Below are positions 25,713 to 34,109 of a stretch of 64,000 nucleotides of DNA, in pieces. Positions within the stretch are counted from its first letter, which is position 1. Every line of letters starts with the position of its first letter. Position numbers and translations under genes: made by a program. The stretch covers positions 1,736,001 to 1,800,000 of the forward strand of contig NZ_CP036164.1 in the NCBI RefSeq assembly GCF_004295485.1. Reading direction: 5' to 3'. The stretch comes from Janibacter limosus (lineage in GTDB: Bacteria > Actinomycetota > Actinomycetes > Actinomycetales > Dermatophilaceae). The notes below the pieces were generated by a model. The model was not told the origin of the DNA, searched no databases, and saw only the letters and a program-made list of their open reading frames with translations.

Positions 25713-26435
25713 TCACCTCAGGAGGTCGAGGACGGGTGGCAGGAGGAAGAGCATCGAGCTGGACCAGATGACGTGCGTGATGATCGGTGCGAGGACGCCG
25801 CCGGTGACCCGGCGCTGCGCCCCCACGAGCACCCCGAGCAGGAGCGCGGCGAAGGTCAGCAGGAGGTTGCCGGTCGCGGCGGTGACGAGCACGTACACGA
25901 GCGTGGTGATCGCGATGGGTCGCCGCCGACCGACGGAGGCGAAGAGCGCCCCGCGGAAGAAGAGCTCCTCGCCGATGCCGGTGACGACGGTGATCGCCCA
26001 GACGATCGGCAGGGACCCGTAGCGCGCGTGGTCGAGCACCTCGTCGACGAGGCTCGCCAGCCACGGCACCCGGCCCATGACGAGGGCGCCGGCGAGGAAG
26101 ATCGCGACGGCGAGCAGCGCCAGCGCGATCGGCTGCACGACCGGTCGGGCATAGCCGGACTCGCGGGTGTGCGCCCAGCCGACGTGGAGGCGACCGGCGG
26201 CCAGGCCGCCGACGATCCACACCAGGGCCAGCGCGAGCCCGCCGAGGTAGAAGCTGTCGTCCCCCGGTGGGATGCGCAGGGTCACCGCGAGGACCAGGGT
26301 CCCGACGACGAGCGTCGCGACCGTGACCACCCGGCGGCGGCGCACCAGTGCGTCCGGCTCGTGGTGGTCCCTCGGGACCGGCGCCACGAGCGCGGCGGCG
26401 ACGAAGGAGCGCAGCTCCCTGACCGGGTGGATCAC
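25713..26435 (-). CDS. CPBP-family intramembrane glutamic metalloprotease
   Basis: 240 residues from GTG 26435, which overlaps the photolyase stop by four bases. Several hydrophobic helices are present. The family motifs are TGIGEELFFRGALF (EExxxR) and, near the end, VLAPIITHVIWSSSMLFL with the conserved histidine. CPBP proteases include Rce1-like and bacteriocin-immunity proteins; the substrate here is unknown. It is 5 bp upstream of the SDR-TspO gene. Confidence 0.85.
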   Translation of the reverse strand: MIHPVRELRSFVAAALVAPVPRDHHEPDALVRRRRVVTVATLVVGTLVLAVTLRIPPGDDSFYLGGLALALVWIVGGLAAGRLHVGWAHTRESGYARPVVQPIALALLAVAIFLAGALVMGRVPWLASLVDEVLDHARYGSLPIVWAITVVTGIGEELFFRGALFASVGRRRPIAITTLVYVLVTAATGNLLLTFAALLLGVLVGAQRRVTGGVLAPIITHVIWSSSMLFLLPPVLDLLR

Positions 26436-27823
26436 GTCTGCGCCCGCGCCATCTCGTACCGGTCCAGCGCCTCGCGGCGCTCCTCGGCGTGGTCGAGGAC
26501 GCGCTCGGGGTAGCCGTGGGCGGCGCCGTCGGGGTGGGTCCACGGTGTGTGGGCGGCCTTGCCCGGCAGGTGGGCGAGCTCGGGCACCCAGCGACGCACG
26601 TAGGCGCCGTCGGGGTCGAAGCGCTCCCCCTGGGTGATCGGGTTGAAGACCCGGAAGTACGGTGACGCGTCGGTCCCGGTGCCCGCCACCCACTGCCAGC
26701 CGTGGCTGTTGGAGGCCAGGTCGCCGTCGAGCAGGTGGTCGAGGAAGTGCCGCGCCCCGACCGGCCACCACACGTGCAGGTCCTTGGTGAGGAAGCTCGC
26801 GACGACCATCCGCACCCGGTTGTGCATGAACCCCTCGGCGAGCAGCTGGCGCATCCCCGCGTCGACGAAGGGGTAGCCGGTGCGCCCCTGCCGCCACGCC
26901 TCCACGAGCCGGTCGGTCTCCGGGCCCTCGTCGTAGGGCAGCGCAGCGAGGGCCTCCCGCAGGTCGGCCCACGCCGAGTCGGGGCGGTGCCACAGCACGT
27001 CGGCGTAGAACTCGCGCCACGCGAGCTCGGTGACGTAGCGGTGGGCGGCATCGCCGTCCGCCTGCGGGTGGGCCGCAATGTCCGCGAGCATCGTCCGGGG
27101 GTGGATCTCGCCGTGGGTGAGGTGGATCGACATCCGGCTCGTGACGTCGAGGTCGGGTCGGTCGCGGTCGGCGTCGTAGCCGTCGAGGTCGTCCTGGACG
27201 AAGCTGCGCCACCGCTCCAGCGCCGCCTCCTCCCCCGCGGGCCCGTCGACGGCGTCCTCGTCCGCGGCGGCGAGCACGCGCTCGAGGGCGTCCTCGCCGA
27301 CCTCGGCGAGCAGGTCGGCACCGTCCGTCAGCCACACGTCGTCGCCGACCCGGTCGGCGGGCGCCGGCCAGCCGTGGTCGCGCCAGGCCCGGGCGAAGGG
27401 GGTGAAGACCTTGTACGGCGTGCCCTCACCCGTGAGGACCAGCCCGGGACCGACCGCGTAGGGGCTGCCGGTCGTGACGAGCTCCGCGCCCTGCTCCCGC
27501 AGCCGCCCGGCGACGTCCTCGTCCCGCTCCCGTCCCGCGGGCGTCGTGTCCCGCGTGACGTGCACCCGCTCGGCGCCGACTGCCGCGGCCGCCTGCGGCA
27601 CGAGGTCCACCGGGTCGCCGCAGCGGACGACCAGCGCTCCGCCGGTCGCCTCGTGCAGGGCCACGATCGAGCGCAGCATCCGGACGGCCGGCGGGCGACG
27701 GTCGGTGAGCAGCCGTGGCTCCACGACGACGAAGGGGAGGACCTCCCCTTCGTCGGCTGCGGCCAGGAGCGCCGGGTGGTCCGACAGTCGCAGGTCCCGG
27801 CGGAACCACATGAGGGCGGTCAC
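26432..27823 (-). CDS. phr: Deoxyribodipyrimidine photolyase (class I cryptochrome/photolyase family)
   Basis: 463 residues from GTG 27823, giving fMet-TALMWFRRDLRLSDHP, the usual photolyase start; the GTG overlaps the SDR stop by four bases. The antenna domain covers about 1-130. The FAD domain has RMSIHLTHGEIHPRT, WREFYADVLWHRP, GYPFVDAGMRQLLAEGFMHN and RVRMVVASFLTKDLHVWW. The enzyme repairs UV pyrimidine dimers with blue light. It is in the operon facing the CarH-like regulator. Confidence 0.93.
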   Translation of the reverse strand: MTALMWFRRDLRLSDHPALLAAADEGEVLPFVVVEPRLLTDRRPPAVRMLRSIVALHEATGGALVVRCGDPVDLVPQAAAAVGAERVHVTRDTTPAGRERDEDVAGRLREQGAELVTTGSPYAVGPGLVLTGEGTPYKVFTPFARAWRDHGWPAPADRVGDDVWLTDGADLLAEVGEDALERVLAAADEDAVDGPAGEEAALERWRSFVQDDLDGYDADRDRPDLDVTSRMSIHLTHGEIHPRTMLADIAAHPQADGDAAHRYVTELAWREFYADVLWHRPDSAWADLREALAALPYDEGPETDRLVEAWRQGRTGYPFVDAGMRQLLAEGFMHNRVRMVVASFLTKDLHVWWPVGARHFLDHLLDGDLASNSHGWQWVAGTGTDASPYFRVFNPITQGERFDPDGAYVRRWVPELAHLPGKAAHTPWTHPDGAAHGYPERVLDHAEERREALDRYEMARAQT

Positions 27824-28575
27824 GAGGACGAGCGTGCCACGCGGGCGGTGATCGCCGCCCACAGCCGCACCGGCAGCACACGGGCGACCTTCATCGTCAC
27901 GGCCATCCGGCGGGGGAAGACGATCTCGACCTTGCCACCCTCGAGCCCGTCGGCGATCTCGGTGGCCGCTTCCTCCGGCTCGATGATGAAGGGCATGGGG
28001 AAGGAGTTGGTCTCGGTCATGTCGGTGCGCACGAAGCCCGGGCAGACCGTCGTGACCTGCACGTCCTTGGTCGACAAGGATGCGCGCATCGACTCCAGCA
28101 GGTTGATCTGCGCCGCCTTGGTCGCGGCATAGGCCTCTCCCCCGGACAGGCCGCGGTAGCCGGCGACCGAGGCGATCCCGACGAGGTGCCCGCTGCGGTG
28201 CGAGACCATCTGCGGCAGGGTCGCGGCGATGACGTTGTTGAGCCCCAGGAGGTTGACCTCGACATGCGTCACGAACTCGTCGGCCTGCCAGTCGGTGGCG
28301 GTGTAGGTGTGCCAGTACCCGGCGCACCAGATCACCATGTCGATACCCCCGATCGCCGTGCGCACCCGCTCGGCAGCGGCCCAGCACGCGCTCCGGTCGG
28401 TGACGTCGAGCGGGACCGTGACCATGCGTCCGCCCGAGACCTCGTCGAGCCGCTCCGCCCGGCGGGCGCTGATCGCCACGATCGCGCCACGGCGCTGCAG
28501 CTCCTCGGCCAGTGCCGCACCGATGCCGCTGGAGGCGCCGACCAGCCAGATACGTTGTCCGACAAGGCTGCTCAT
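27820..28575 (-). CDS. Short-chain dehydrogenase/reductase
   Basis: 251 residues from ATG 28575. Classical SDR: nucleotide motif WLVGASSGIGAALAEELQ, VIWCAGYWH, and the catalytic Ser ... YxxxK in GIASVAGYRGLSGGEAYAAT followed by K. Four-base overlaps join it to the fatty-acid methyltransferase upstream and the photolyase downstream. In comparable clusters an SDR accompanies the methyltransferase; its substrate is not known. Confidence 0.88.
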   Translation of the reverse strand: MSSLVGQRIWLVGASSGIGAALAEELQRRGAIVAISARRAERLDEVSGGRMVTVPLDVTDRSACWAAAERVRTAIGGIDMVIWCAGYWHTYTATDWQADEFVTHVEVNLLGLNNVIAATLPQMVSHRSGHLVGIASVAGYRGLSGGEAYAATKAAQINLLESMRASLSTKDVQVTTVCPGFVRTDMTETNSFPMPFIIEPEEAATEIADGLEGGKVEIVFPRRMAVTMKVARVLPVRLWAAITARVARSSS

Positions 28576-29849
28576 GCTGCCTCCACCCGCTCGAGACGGA
28601 TCTGCGCCACGTCGATGTAGTCGGCGGCGAAGCCGGCCTCGCAGTACGCGAGGTAGAACTCCCACTTGCGGCGGAAGGTCTCGTCGAACCCGCTCGCAGC
28701 GATCGTGGGCCACTCCTGGATGAAGGTGCGGCGCCAGCGGCGCAGGGTCTCGGCGTAGTCGCGGCCGAAGCGGTGCGTCGCGGTCACCCGCAGCGAGGTG
28801 TGCTCGGTGGTGGTCTCCTCGATCGCCTCGCTGGAGGGGATCAGCCCGCCGGGGAAGATGTGCTTCTGGATCCACCCGTAGGAGCGGCGCGTCGCCAGGT
28901 AGCGATCGTGCGACATGAGGATCGACTGGATCGCGGCGATGCCCCCGGGCGCGAGCAGGTCGTCGATCGCGCGGAAGTAGGTCGGCCAGTACTCCTCGCC
29001 GACGGCCTCGATCATCTCGACACTGACGATGGCGTCGAACTGCCCGCTCACCTCGCGGTAGTCCTGCAGCCGCACCTCGACCCGAGCCGCGAGACCCGGC
29101 TCGTCGACGTCGGCCGCGGCGATGCGCTCACGGGCCAGGGCGGCCTGCTCGTGCGAGAGGGTGATCGAGGTGACGGTGGCGCCGCGGCGGGCGGCGGCGA
29201 TGGCCAGCGAGCCCCACCCGGTGCCGATCTCCAGCACCCGGCTGCCGGCCGTGACATCGGCGGCGTCGAGGACCGCATCGATCTTGGCGTGCTGGGCCTC
29301 GACGAGGGTCTGCTCCGCCAGCGGACGAGAGCGGTCGAAGAGCGCGGAGCTGTAGCTGAGGGTCTCGTCGAGGAAGGCGGTGAAGAGGTCATTGCTCAGG
29401 TCGTAGTGCGCCTCGATGTTCTTGCGCGAGCCGAGCAGCGTGTTGCGCGTGCCGCTCGGGATGCGCCGGTCGACAACGCGCTTCATGCGCGCGAGTCCCG
29501 AGGGGACGAGGGTGGTGATCCGCTGGGCGAAGGGCAGCAGCGCGTCCGCCAGGTCGGTCCCGGGAGCCGCCTCCCAGTCCCCGGCCATGTAGCCCTCCCC
29601 CATGCCGATCTTGGGGTGGTGCGCCATCCGCTCGAAGAGTGCCGTCGGGTGCACGATCTGCAAGGTCGGGGCGTCGGCCTCCCGACCGCCACCCAGGGTG
29701 GTCCCGTCGGGCATCGTCACCCGCACCGGCGCCCGGTCGAGCACCGCGGCGAGGATCGGTCGGGCCAGACGGGCCCGCAGGCACCACGGGCGAAGGGCGG
29801 GTCGGCGCAGGCAGATCGGTTGGTCGAGGGTGGGGACAGAAGCGGTCAT
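28572..29849 (-). CDS. Cyclopropane-fatty-acyl-phospholipid synthase-family methyltransferase
   Basis: 425 residues from ATG 29849, preceded by AGGACCTCC. SAM motif VLEIGTGWGSLAIAAARRGA lies at about 205-224, with NIEAHYDLSNDLFTAFLDET and VEMIEAVGEEYWPTYF as CFA-synthase signatures. It modifies unsaturated acyl chains in membrane lipids. Together with the DUF1365 and FAD oxidoreductase genes it forms a trio known near light-responsive MerR regulators and, in Rhodobacter sphaeroides, linked to singlet-oxygen response and furan fatty acids. Whether the product here is cyclopropane, methyl-branched or furan lipid is open. Confidence 0.9.
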   Translation of the reverse strand: MTASVPTLDQPICLRRPALRPWCLRARLARPILAAVLDRAPVRVTMPDGTTLGGGREADAPTLQIVHPTALFERMAHHPKIGMGEGYMAGDWEAAPGTDLADALLPFAQRITTLVPSGLARMKRVVDRRIPSGTRNTLLGSRKNIEAHYDLSNDLFTAFLDETLSYSSALFDRSRPLAEQTLVEAQHAKIDAVLDAADVTAGSRVLEIGTGWGSLAIAAARRGATVTSITLSHEQAALARERIAAADVDEPGLAARVEVRLQDYREVSGQFDAIVSVEMIEAVGEEYWPTYFRAIDDLLAPGGIAAIQSILMSHDRYLATRRSYGWIQKHIFPGGLIPSSEAIEETTTEHTSLRVTATHRFGRDYAETLRRWRRTFIQEWPTIAASGFDETFRRKWEFYLAYCEAGFAADYIDVAQIRLERVEAA

Positions 29850-30610
29850 CGGAGGTCCTCCTGCGAGTGCGGGGTACGAGGCTGGATGGGGAGTCGGCGC
29901 GTCCACAGCCAGATGCCGTGGACGCGGATCAGGGCGCTGACGCGCCAGGTCATGAGCAGGTGGCGGGCGGCGGTGCGCACGACGGTGGCGTCGGTCGCTG
30001 CGCGTGGGACACCGCTCGTCGTCGCGGTGAGGATCCGCTCGCCGTCGCGATCCAGGCCGACGGTCACGACGACGCGGTCACGCTCCAGGCGCAGGCTCAC
30101 CGCGTACTCGCCGCTGGTGTCGTTGAAGGGCGAGACGTAGAAGGCCTTGTCGGTGCGTGCCCGCCCGCTCTCGTCGACCTCGAGCAGGTACGCGTGCCGC
30201 TCGCCGTAGGTGTTGTGCACCTCGAAGACGCAGGCCCGCAGGCGCCCGTCCGGCGCGAGGCACCAGTAGACGGTCAGCGGGTCGAAGACGTGGCCCAGGA
30301 CCCGCGCGTTGGCGAGCATGACGACCCGGTCGTCGGCAGCGAGCGTGATGTCCCGGTGGGCGAGGAATCGCGTCAGGTCACCGCGGATGCCGCCACCCTG
30401 CTCGCCCCCGTCGAGGTGGTCACGCGCTTCGATCCGGGTGAGCGCGCGCAGCGGCCACCGGTGGCGTGGCAGGTCGTCGACGTCGACGAGCCACTGGTAC
30501 TGGCGGTTGGCGAAGGCGTGCTCGACCGGCGTGCGGCGGGTGTGGCTGACGGTGCCGACGACGAGGCTCGGCAGGGTCGGCAGCTCGGTGAGCGTGGGCG
30601 CGGTGGTCAC
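29846..30610 (-). CDS. DUF1365 protein
   Basis: 254 residues from GTG 30610, overlapping the FAD oxidoreductase stop by four bases (GTG 30613 is in frame too). DUF1365 signatures: GTVSHTRRTPVEHAFANRQY, LGHVFDPLTVYWCLAPDG, VFEVHNTYGERHAYLL and KAFYVSPFNDTSGEY. The family nearly always sits between an FAD amine-oxidase-like gene and a CFA-synthase-like gene, as here, and is presumed to act in the same lipid modification. Confidence 0.92.
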   Translation of the reverse strand: MTTAPTLTELPTLPSLVVGTVSHTRRTPVEHAFANRQYQWLVDVDDLPRHRWPLRALTRIEARDHLDGGEQGGGIRGDLTRFLAHRDITLAADDRVVMLANARVLGHVFDPLTVYWCLAPDGRLRACVFEVHNTYGERHAYLLEVDESGRARTDKAFYVSPFNDTSGEYAVSLRLERDRVVVTVGLDRDGERILTATTSGVPRAATDATVVRTAARHLLMTWRVSALIRVHGIWLWTRRLPIQPRTPHSQEDLR

Positions 30611-31893
30611 CACGTCGCCCCGAGTCGCTGCGCCGCCTCGACGCCCGAGCGGCACCCGTCCTCGTGGAACCCCCAGCCGAGGTGCGCGCCGGCGAAGGCC
30701 AGCCGGTCGCCGCCGGCGGTGCGCAGCCGGGCGGCCGCTGCGACGGCCTCCCGGGTGAAGACCGGGTGCGCGTAGTCCATCCGCGCGACCACGTCCGCCT
30801 CGTCGAAGGGGGTCGGGGAGTTGAGCGTGACGAGCAGCTGGTCGCCGTCCTCGTCGAAGCCCTGCAGCCGGTTCATCCAGTAGCTGACCCGCGCCCGGCT
30901 GGCCCCGCCGCAGCTCTCGCTGCGGTAGTTCCACGAGGCCTTGGCCCGCGTCGCGCTCGGCAGGTGGGTGGTGTCGCGGTGGAGGACGGTCGCGTTGCGG
31001 GAGTAACGGATTGCGCCGAGGTCCTCCTTCTCCTGCGGGGTCGCGTCGGCGAGCAGCGCCAGCGCCTGGTCGGCGTGGGTGGCGATGACGACCTTGTCGA
31101 AGGGGGTGACCCCGGCGGCGGTGCGCACGTCGACCCCGTCGGGGCGCCGGGTCACGGACGTGACGGCCGCGCTGGTGCGCACGTCACGCAGCCGGGACGC
31201 GAGGGCGTCGACATAGGTCCGGGACCCGCCGACGACGGTGCGCCAGGTCGGGGACCCGCTGATGCTGAGCATGCCGTGGTGCTCGAGGAAGGCGAAGAGG
31301 TGCCGGGCCGGGTAGTCGAGGGAGTCCTCGTCGCCGGAGGACCACACGCACGAGACGAGCGGGAGCGCGAAGTGGGCGATGAAGTGCTCCGAGAAGCTGC
31401 CGCGCTGCAGGAACTCGCCCCAGGTCGGGTCGTCGCCCGAGCCGCTGCCGCCGGTGTCGGCCAGGACCGCCCGGGCGGCCTTGTGGAAGCGCGGGATCTC
31501 CAGCAGCATCCGCAGGAAGCGCGGGTCGGCGAGCCGCCGCGGCTGAGCGAGGACCGCGCCGAGCCCGGCGCCGCCCGCCCACGAGAGACCGCACCCGTCG
31601 CAGGTGATCGACATGCTCATCTCGGTCGGGCGGGTGGGCACGTCGAGCTCGCGGAAGAGGCGCAGCAGGTGGGGGTAGGTGCGCTCGTTGTGGACGATGA
31701 AGCCGCTGTCGACGCGCACCTCACCGCCGCCGCTCGTGGGGACGGTGTGGGTGTGGGCGTGCCCGCCGAGCCGGTCGTCGGCCTCGAAGAGGGTGACGTC
31801 GTGGGTCTGCGACAGGACATACGCCGCAGTCAAACCGGAGACGCCCGCGCCGATGACGGCGACGCTCGGGCGGTCGGGGTGGTGCTCGGTCAC
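30607..31893 (-). CDS. FAD-dependent amine-oxidase-like oxidoreductase
   Basis: 428 residues from ATG 31893. The dinucleotide-binding start is VAVIGAGVSGLTAAYVLSQT with FEADDRLGGHAHTH, then VDSGFIVHNERTYPHLLRLF. These match the NAD(P)/FAD protoporphyrinogen/amine-oxidase-like group that precedes DUF1365 and CFA-synthase-like genes. It is first in the seven-gene minus-strand operon and faces the regulator gene across a 139-bp intergenic region with likely operator repeats. Confidence 0.92.
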   Translation of the reverse strand: MTEHHPDRPSVAVIGAGVSGLTAAYVLSQTHDVTLFEADDRLGGHAHTHTVPTSGGGEVRVDSGFIVHNERTYPHLLRLFRELDVPTRPTEMSMSITCDGCGLSWAGGAGLGAVLAQPRRLADPRFLRMLLEIPRFHKAARAVLADTGGSGSGDDPTWGEFLQRGSFSEHFIAHFALPLVSCVWSSGDEDSLDYPARHLFAFLEHHGMLSISGSPTWRTVVGGSRTYVDALASRLRDVRTSAAVTSVTRRPDGVDVRTAAGVTPFDKVVIATHADQALALLADATPQEKEDLGAIRYSRNATVLHRDTTHLPSATRAKASWNYRSESCGGASRARVSYWMNRLQGFDEDGDQLLVTLNSPTPFDEADVVARMDYAHPVFTREAVAAAARLRTAGGDRLAFAGAHLGWGFHEDGCRSGVEAAQRLGATW

Positions 31894-31958
31894 GACGGAT
31901 GCTCCTGCTGGGAGAGGAAGGGGGGCACGATGGGTTCGGAGCCGACCGCGCCAAAGGA

Positions 31959-32020
31959 TTGTTCAACCTTTGTCCAAGACGCTAGAGTCACCTTGACCGC
32001 GCTGTCAAATGTTTGTTCAA
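31959..32020. promoter_or_regulatory. Divergent promoter region with CarH-like 11-bp operator repeats
   Basis: TTGTTCAA at 31959 and TTGTCCAA at 31970 are exactly 11 bp apart, the repeat period of CarH operators. A third TTGTTCAA lies at 32013 with a weaker copy (CTGTCAAA) 11 bp before it. On the plus strand, TTGTTC (31959-31964) and TAGAGT (31983-31988) could be -35 and -10 of the regulator operon. On the minus strand a perfect TTGACA (complement of 32003-32008) could be the -35 for the oxidoreductase operon, with the first repeat pair near its start point. Repression of both directions in the dark is inferred. Confidence 0.55.
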
Positions 32021-32032
32021 GGATGTGCAGCC

Positions 32033-32470
32033 ATGAAGATCACCCGCACCATCAACGTCGCTGATACCCCACCGTCGGCGGTCTACGCCTATCTCGCCGA
32101 CTTCACGACGAGCACGCAGTGGGACCCGGGGACCCTGGAGACGACCCTCGTGGAGGGCGATGGCGGGATCGGCAGCCGCTACCGCAACCGCTCGGTCTTC
32201 CGCGGTCGGCAGACCGAGCTCGTCTACGAGACGATCGACCTGCAGCCGGACCGCCTCGTCGTCATGCGAGGTGAGAACAAGAGCGTCATCGCCCGGGACA
32301 CCATGTCGATCAGCCGCGACGAGCGGGGCACCGGTACCGTGCTCGTCTACGAGGCGGACTTCACCTTCAAGGGACTCGCCAAGCTGGCCACCCCCTTCCT
32401 CCGCGGCCAGCTGACCCGGCTGGGGGACGAGGCGGAGGCGGCTCTCGCCCGCGAGCTGCCGCACGTGTAG
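32033..32470 (+). CDS. SRPBCC (START/polyketide-cyclase-like) family protein
   Basis: 145 residues from ATG 32033. ITRTINVADTPPSAVYAYLA ... DFTTSTQWDPGT is the standard N-terminus of the hydrophobic-pocket SRPBCC fold. It probably binds a lipid-like ligand. It is cotranscribed with the CarH-like regulator 22 bp downstream and diverges from the lipid-modifying operon, which fits a role in handling fatty acids or membrane stress. Confidence 0.82.
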   Translation: MKITRTINVADTPPSAVYAYLADFTTSTQWDPGTLETTLVEGDGGIGSRYRNRSVFRGRQTELVYETIDLQPDRLVVMRGENKSVIARDTMSISRDERGTGTVLVYEADFTFKGLAKLATPFLRGQLTRLGDEAEAALARELPHV

Positions 32471-32492
32471 AGGAGATCGAGGACCGCCCCTG

Positions 32493-33368
32493 ATGTACAC
32501 GATCAAACGCGCCGCCGAGCTGACCGGCGTCCCCGCCGCCACGCTGCGCGCCTGGGAGCGCCGCTACGACCTCGTCGAGCCGCGGCGCACCGACGCCGGC
32601 TACCGCCTCTACGACGACGAGGCCGTCGCCCGGGTTACCCGGATGGCGACGCTCATCGCCGACGGCTGGAGCGCGAGCACCGCTGCGGCAGAGGTGCATC
32701 GCCTCCTCGGTCCCGACAGCGCGACACTCCCCCCTTCGCCGGCGACGGATGGCCCGACCGCCACCGCCGAGCTCGTCGCGGCCGCCGCCGCGATGGACCC
32801 GGCCGAGGTCTCCCGGGTCCTGGACGAGCAGCTCGCCCGCACCCCCTTCGAGTCGGTCGTCGACGACTGGCTCATGCCGACGCTCGAGGAGGTCGGGCAG
32901 GCCTGGGAGGACGGGCGCGTCTCGATCGCCGGCGAGCACCTCGTCGCGCACGCGGTACTGCGCCGGCTCTCTGCTGCCTTCGACGCCGCCCCGGGCCGTC
33001 CCGGCGGTCCGCGGGTCCTCGTCGGACTGCCCGCCGGGGTGCACCACGAGCTGGGCATCTTCGCCTTCGCCGTCGTCCTGCGCCGACACGGGGTGGACGT
33101 GGTCTACCTCGGGCCTGACCTGCCCGCGCCTGCCTGGCGTGACGCGCTCGAGACCCACGGCGCGAGCTGCGCGGTGCTCGGGGTGCCGCGACGACGCGAC
33201 GCCCGGCCCGCCCGAGAGGTCGTCGAGGCGCTGCACGACGTCGACGACACCCTGACGATCCTCGTCGGAGGAGGGCACCAGGACGAGCTCGACGGCACGC
33301 GCACCACGCGTCTGGGGCACCTCATCGGCCCGGCCGCCGCCGAGGTCGCCGCCCTGCTGCCTGCGTAG
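32493..33368 (+). CDS. MerR-type regulator with B12-binding domain, CarH/LitR-like photoreceptor
   Basis: 291 residues from ATG 32493. Residues 1-70 are a MerR winged helix (YTIKRAAELTGVPAATLRAW). Residues 105-165 form the four-helix bundle with the CarH signature Wx9EH: Trp138, Glu148, His149. A cobalamin-binding Rossmann domain follows; His185 in VHHELG takes the place of the lower cobalt ligand, though the usual acidic residue two before it is valine. The residue after Trp138 is Glu, not the His that caps cobalt in Thermus CarH. Such proteins bind adenosylcobalamin, repress in the dark and release DNA in light. Its neighbourhood fits this. Confidence 0.85.
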   Translation: MYTIKRAAELTGVPAATLRAWERRYDLVEPRRTDAGYRLYDDEAVARVTRMATLIADGWSASTAAAEVHRLLGPDSATLPPSPATDGPTATAELVAAAAAMDPAEVSRVLDEQLARTPFESVVDDWLMPTLEEVGQAWEDGRVSIAGEHLVAHAVLRRLSAAFDAAPGRPGGPRVLVGLPAGVHHELGIFAFAVVLRRHGVDVVYLGPDLPAPAWRDALETHGASCAVLGVPRRRDARPAREVVEALHDVDDTLTILVGGGHQDELDGTRTTRLGHLIGPAAAEVAALLPA

Positions 33369-33380
33369 ACTCCCGACATC

Positions 33381-34058
33381 ATGAGCACCCTGCAGACGCT
33401 CGACCGCGGCCTCGAGGCGATGGACATCGTCTCCCGTCGCACGGGCGGCATCTCGCCCGCGGCACTCGCCGACGAGCTGGGCGTTCACCGGGCCGGCGCC
33501 TACCGCATCCTCGCGACCCTGGAGCAGCGCCACCTCGTCACGAAGGGCGAAGACGGCCGCTACCGTCTCGGCAGCGGCGCGCTGGTCGTCGCCGGCCGCT
33601 TCATGAGCCAATATCGTTCTGCCGCACAACCGGTCGTCCAGGACCTCGCCGACCGCACCGGGCACACGGCCTTCGTGGCCATCGCCGACCGCGAGGAGTC
33701 CGTGGCCATCGCAGTCGCCGAGCCCTCCACCCGCGGTCCCATCGGTGTCAGCTACCAGGTCGGCACGCGGCACCCCCTCGAGCACGGTGCCGACGGGCTG
33801 GCCATCCTCGCCCTGCGCCCCGAGGCCCCCGATGACATCGAGGCGGTGCGCACCGCCCGCGAGCGGGGCTTCGGGCTCTCCCGCGGCGAGATCCAGCCGG
33901 GCACCGCAGGCCTCGCCGTGGCGACCGGTGCCGCCTCCGACACCGATGTCGAGAGCTCCATCGGACTCATCACGCTCGGCCACCCCGACGACCTCGACGT
34001 CGAGCGCCTGCTACCGCTGCTGCACGAGTCCCGCGAGCGCATCGCCCGCCTGTACTGA
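33381..34058 (+). CDS. IclR-family transcriptional regulator
   Basis: 225 residues from ATG 33381, 12 bp after the CarH-like gene. The winged helix is LDRGLEAMDIVSRRTGGISP ... ALADELGVHRAGAYRILATL; the ligand-binding domain follows (GHTAFVAIADREESVAIAV, HPLEHGADGLAILAL). IclR proteins commonly control aromatic-acid catabolism, and the homogentisate genes lie just downstream, so it is a candidate regulator of those genes through the palindrome at 38412-38426. Confidence 0.85.
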   Translation: MSTLQTLDRGLEAMDIVSRRTGGISPAALADELGVHRAGAYRILATLEQRHLVTKGEDGRYRLGSGALVVAGRFMSQYRSAAQPVVQDLADRTGHTAFVAIADREESVAIAVAEPSTRGPIGVSYQVGTRHPLEHGADGLAILALRPEAPDDIEAVRTARERGFGLSRGEIQPGTAGLAVATGAASDTDVESSIGLITLGHPDDLDVERLLPLLHESRERIARLY

Positions 34059-34109
34059 GGCTCCGCCGGTGGCCGCGCGGCGGGCCGGGCCGGGCGATAG
34101 CGTGGCCGG

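Noticed and set aside
25708..27321. Single 1011-codon frame joining the SDR-TspO gene with upstream sequence
   Set aside because: The upstream part is antisense-like noise over the CPBP and photolyase genes. ATG 25707 gives the exact SDR start.
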